NCBI RefSeq assembly: GCF_001544975.2
Contig: NZ_FCOG02000049.1
Location: 1 to 46,736, forward strand
From: Caballeronia arationis
Lineage (GTDB): Bacteria; Pseudomonadota; Gammaproteobacteria; Burkholderiales; Burkholderiaceae
Length of the DNA: 46,736 nucleotides
Reading direction: 5' to 3'
A program made the translations under genes and the position numbers. Positions within the stretch are counted from its first letter, which is position 1; every line of letters begins with the position of its first letter. Under the pieces are notes generated by a model. It saw nothing but the letters and a program-made list of their open reading frames with translations, was not told the origin of the DNA and ran no database searches. Shown here piece after piece: positions 45,579 through 46,736 of the stretch.

Positions 45579-45605
45579 TTAGCACTCACTGAACTGGAGT
45601 GCTAA
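45579..45605 (+). promoter_or_regulatory. CIRCE operator (HrcA binding site)
   Basis: TTAGCACTC, nine bases, GAGTGCTAA: a perfect match to the CIRCE consensus for the heat-shock repressor HrcA, 56 bp before rpoH. HrcA would repress rpoH until heat stress titrates the GroE chaperonin that keeps HrcA active. Confidence 0.97.
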
Positions 45606-45661
45606 TATCGTGGTGACTCGCTGCGAATTTTCGCATCGGGTTTTTTGTTGATAAGGAGCTT

Positions 45662-46603
45662 ATGAGCGTGACCAATGCGATGACCCTTCCGAATGTCGTG
45701 AGCTCGGCGCCGGCCAAGGCCGCATCGGCAGGCGCGCTGACGTACGCACAGTCGTCGATGCTGACCGGCCAGATCGGCAACATCGACGCCTATATTTCGG
45801 CTGTGAACCGGATTCCGATGCTGTCGCCGTCGGAAGAACGTCAGTACGCCACCGAATTCCGCGAGAACGGCAATCTTGAGGCGGCGCGTCAGCTCGTGCT
45901 GTCGCACCTGCGCCTCGTCGTGTCGATCGCCCGCAACTATCTCGGCTATGGTCTGCCGCATGCAGACCTGATCCAGGAAGGCAACATCGGCCTAATGAAG
46001 GCAGTGAAGCGCTTCGACCCCGCGCAGAACGTGCGCCTCGTGTCGTATGCGATGCACTGGATCAAGGCCGAGATTCATGAATACATCCTGCGTAACTGGC
46101 GTACGGTGAAGGTTGCGACCACCAAGGCGCAACGCAAGCTGTTCTTCAACCTGCGCAGTCACAAGACCGGCCTCGCCGCCTTCACGCCGGACGAGATCGA
46201 CGGCCTCGCGAAGGAGCTGAACGTGAAGCGCGAGGAAGTCGCGGAGATGGAAACGCGTCTGTCGGGCGGAGACATTGCGCTCGAAGGCCAGGTCGAGGAT
46301 GGCGAAGAAGCCTTCGCGCCGATCGCGTATCTCGCCGACTCGAACAACGAGCCGACCAATGTGATCGCCGCACGCCAGTTCGACAAGCTGCAAAGCGACG
46401 GCTTGTCCGACGCGCTCGAATCGCTCGACGAACGCAGCCGCCGCATCATCAAGGCGCGCTGGCTCGACGTGCAGGACGACGGATCGGGTGGCAAGACGCT
46501 GCATGAACTGGCCGACGAGTTCGGCGTCTCGGCGGAGCGGATTCGCCAGATCGAAGCAAGCGCGATGAAGAAGATGCGCTCGGCGTTGCACGACTACGCG
46601 TAA
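45662..46603 (+). CDS. rpoH: RNA polymerase sigma-32 (heat-shock) factor
   Basis: A 313-residue sigma factor for heat-shock genes. Region 2 has LVLSHLRLVVSIARNYLGYG and DLIQEGNIGLMKAVKRFDP; the RpoH box QRKLFFNLR (about 160-168) contacts core polymerase; region 4.2 is TLHELADEFGVSAERIRQIE. An N-terminal Ala/Ser-rich extension of about 30 residues precedes region 1. ATG 45662 has AAGGAG just upstream. CIRCE and a sigma-E-like promoter lie upstream, so its transcription may answer both cytoplasmic and envelope stress. Confidence 0.98.
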   Translation: MSVTNAMTLPNVVSSAPAKAASAGALTYAQSSMLTGQIGNIDAYISAVNRIPMLSPSEERQYATEFRENGNLEAARQLVLSHLRLVVSIARNYLGYGLPHADLIQEGNIGLMKAVKRFDPAQNVRLVSYAMHWIKAEIHEYILRNWRTVKVATTKAQRKLFFNLRSHKTGLAAFTPDEIDGLAKELNVKREEVAEMETRLSGGDIALEGQVEDGEEAFAPIAYLADSNNEPTNVIAARQFDKLQSDGLSDALESLDERSRRIIKARWLDVQDDGSGGKTLHELADEFGVSAERIRQIEASAMKKMRSALHDYA

Positions 46604-46640
46604 AACGCGGTCGAAGGCGAAAGAAAGCGGGAAATCGAAG

Positions 46641-46722
46641 CCCGCCGTCGAAAGACGGTGGGCTAATGAGATGGTCACCCCCACCCTACACGCGGGTTAC
46701 GCTGTAGGGTGTTTTCCTTTCT
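46641..46722 (+). terminator. Tandem hairpins after rpoH
   Basis: The first hairpin is GCCCGCCGTC-GAAA-GACGGTGGGC (46641-46664) with a GAAA tetraloop. The second, CACCCTACA...TGTAGGGTG (46683-46691 with 46704-46712), is followed by TTTTCCTTTC and is the likely terminator. The sequence then runs GGAGAGGCCATC to the window end, which could be the ribosome binding site of a following gene. Confidence 0.75.
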
Positions 46723-46736
46723 GGAGAGGCCATCAT

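Overview
This is a GC-rich chromosomal segment whose gene order and protein sequences point to a Burkholderiaceae member, most like Paraburkholderia, Caballeronia or Burkholderia. Evidence: the blocks kdsD-kdsC-lptCAB-rpoN-hpf-ptsN-hprK-rapZ, mutY/mutM/TPR/lolB/ispE/tRNA-Gln/prs/rplY/pth/hisC/ferredoxin/coaD/rsmD/ftsY, and the GCG/CGC-rich codon use. Species cannot be set from the sequence alone. Most of the window is core chromosome.

Layout. 1-529: AT-richer non-coding DNA. 530-2516: a compact arsenic operon, arsR-arsI-acr3, with what looks like a decayed 3' remnant of a low-molecular-weight-phosphatase type arsC read in another frame inside the arsI tail. 2723-4590 (minus): ssb and a YajR-like MFS transporter. 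About 4813-7383 (minus): a full-length group II intron with a reverse transcriptase/maturase/HNH protein, a clear domain V and a very stable domain VI, followed by a hairpin-rich non-coding stretch up to uvrA. 7651-11758: uvrA and an AI-2E family membrane protein. 11829-16903 (minus): purU, a Nudix hydrolase, a LysE-type exporter, apt and a Kef-type antiporter.

17063-20721: lipopolysaccharide supply and export, kdsD-kdsC-lptC-lptA-lptB, closed by a terminator. 20869-25865: sigma-54 and the nitrogen-PTS group (rpoN, hpf, ptsN, hprK, rapZ). 25900-28446: a Lon N-domain protein, then mutY and mutM (8-oxoguanine repair) on the minus strand. 28544-34590: a TPR protein, lolB, ispE, tRNA-Gln(UUG), prs, rplY, pth. 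34614-38840: hisC, ferredoxin, coaD, rsmD, ftsY. 38913-40895 (minus): argO-like exporter, maleylacetoacetate/maleylpyruvate isomerase and a fumarylacetoacetate-hydrolase family enzyme. 41183-44268: ybiB and leuA. 44301-46603: an NTF2-like protein, pagL and rpoH.

The most interesting signals are regulatory. (1) leuA is preceded by a 25-codon leader ORF at 42226-42303 carrying four of the rare CTA leucine codons, with overlapping alternative stems; a TTGACA-N17-TAAAGT promoter places the predicted transcript start at or next to its ATG, so it looks like a leaderless attenuator peptide. (2) rpoH has a perfect CIRCE element (45579-45605) directly after a sigma-E-like promoter (GGAACT-N17-TCTAA), suggesting that HrcA repression and envelope stress meet on the sigma-32 gene; the divergent neighbour is the lipid A deacylase gene pagL. 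(3) The ars operon shows an internal deletion scar. (4) A group II intron and a cluster of perfect hairpins sit between uvrA and its divergent neighbour. I found no CRISPR array, rRNA or prophage, and no clear new defence system.
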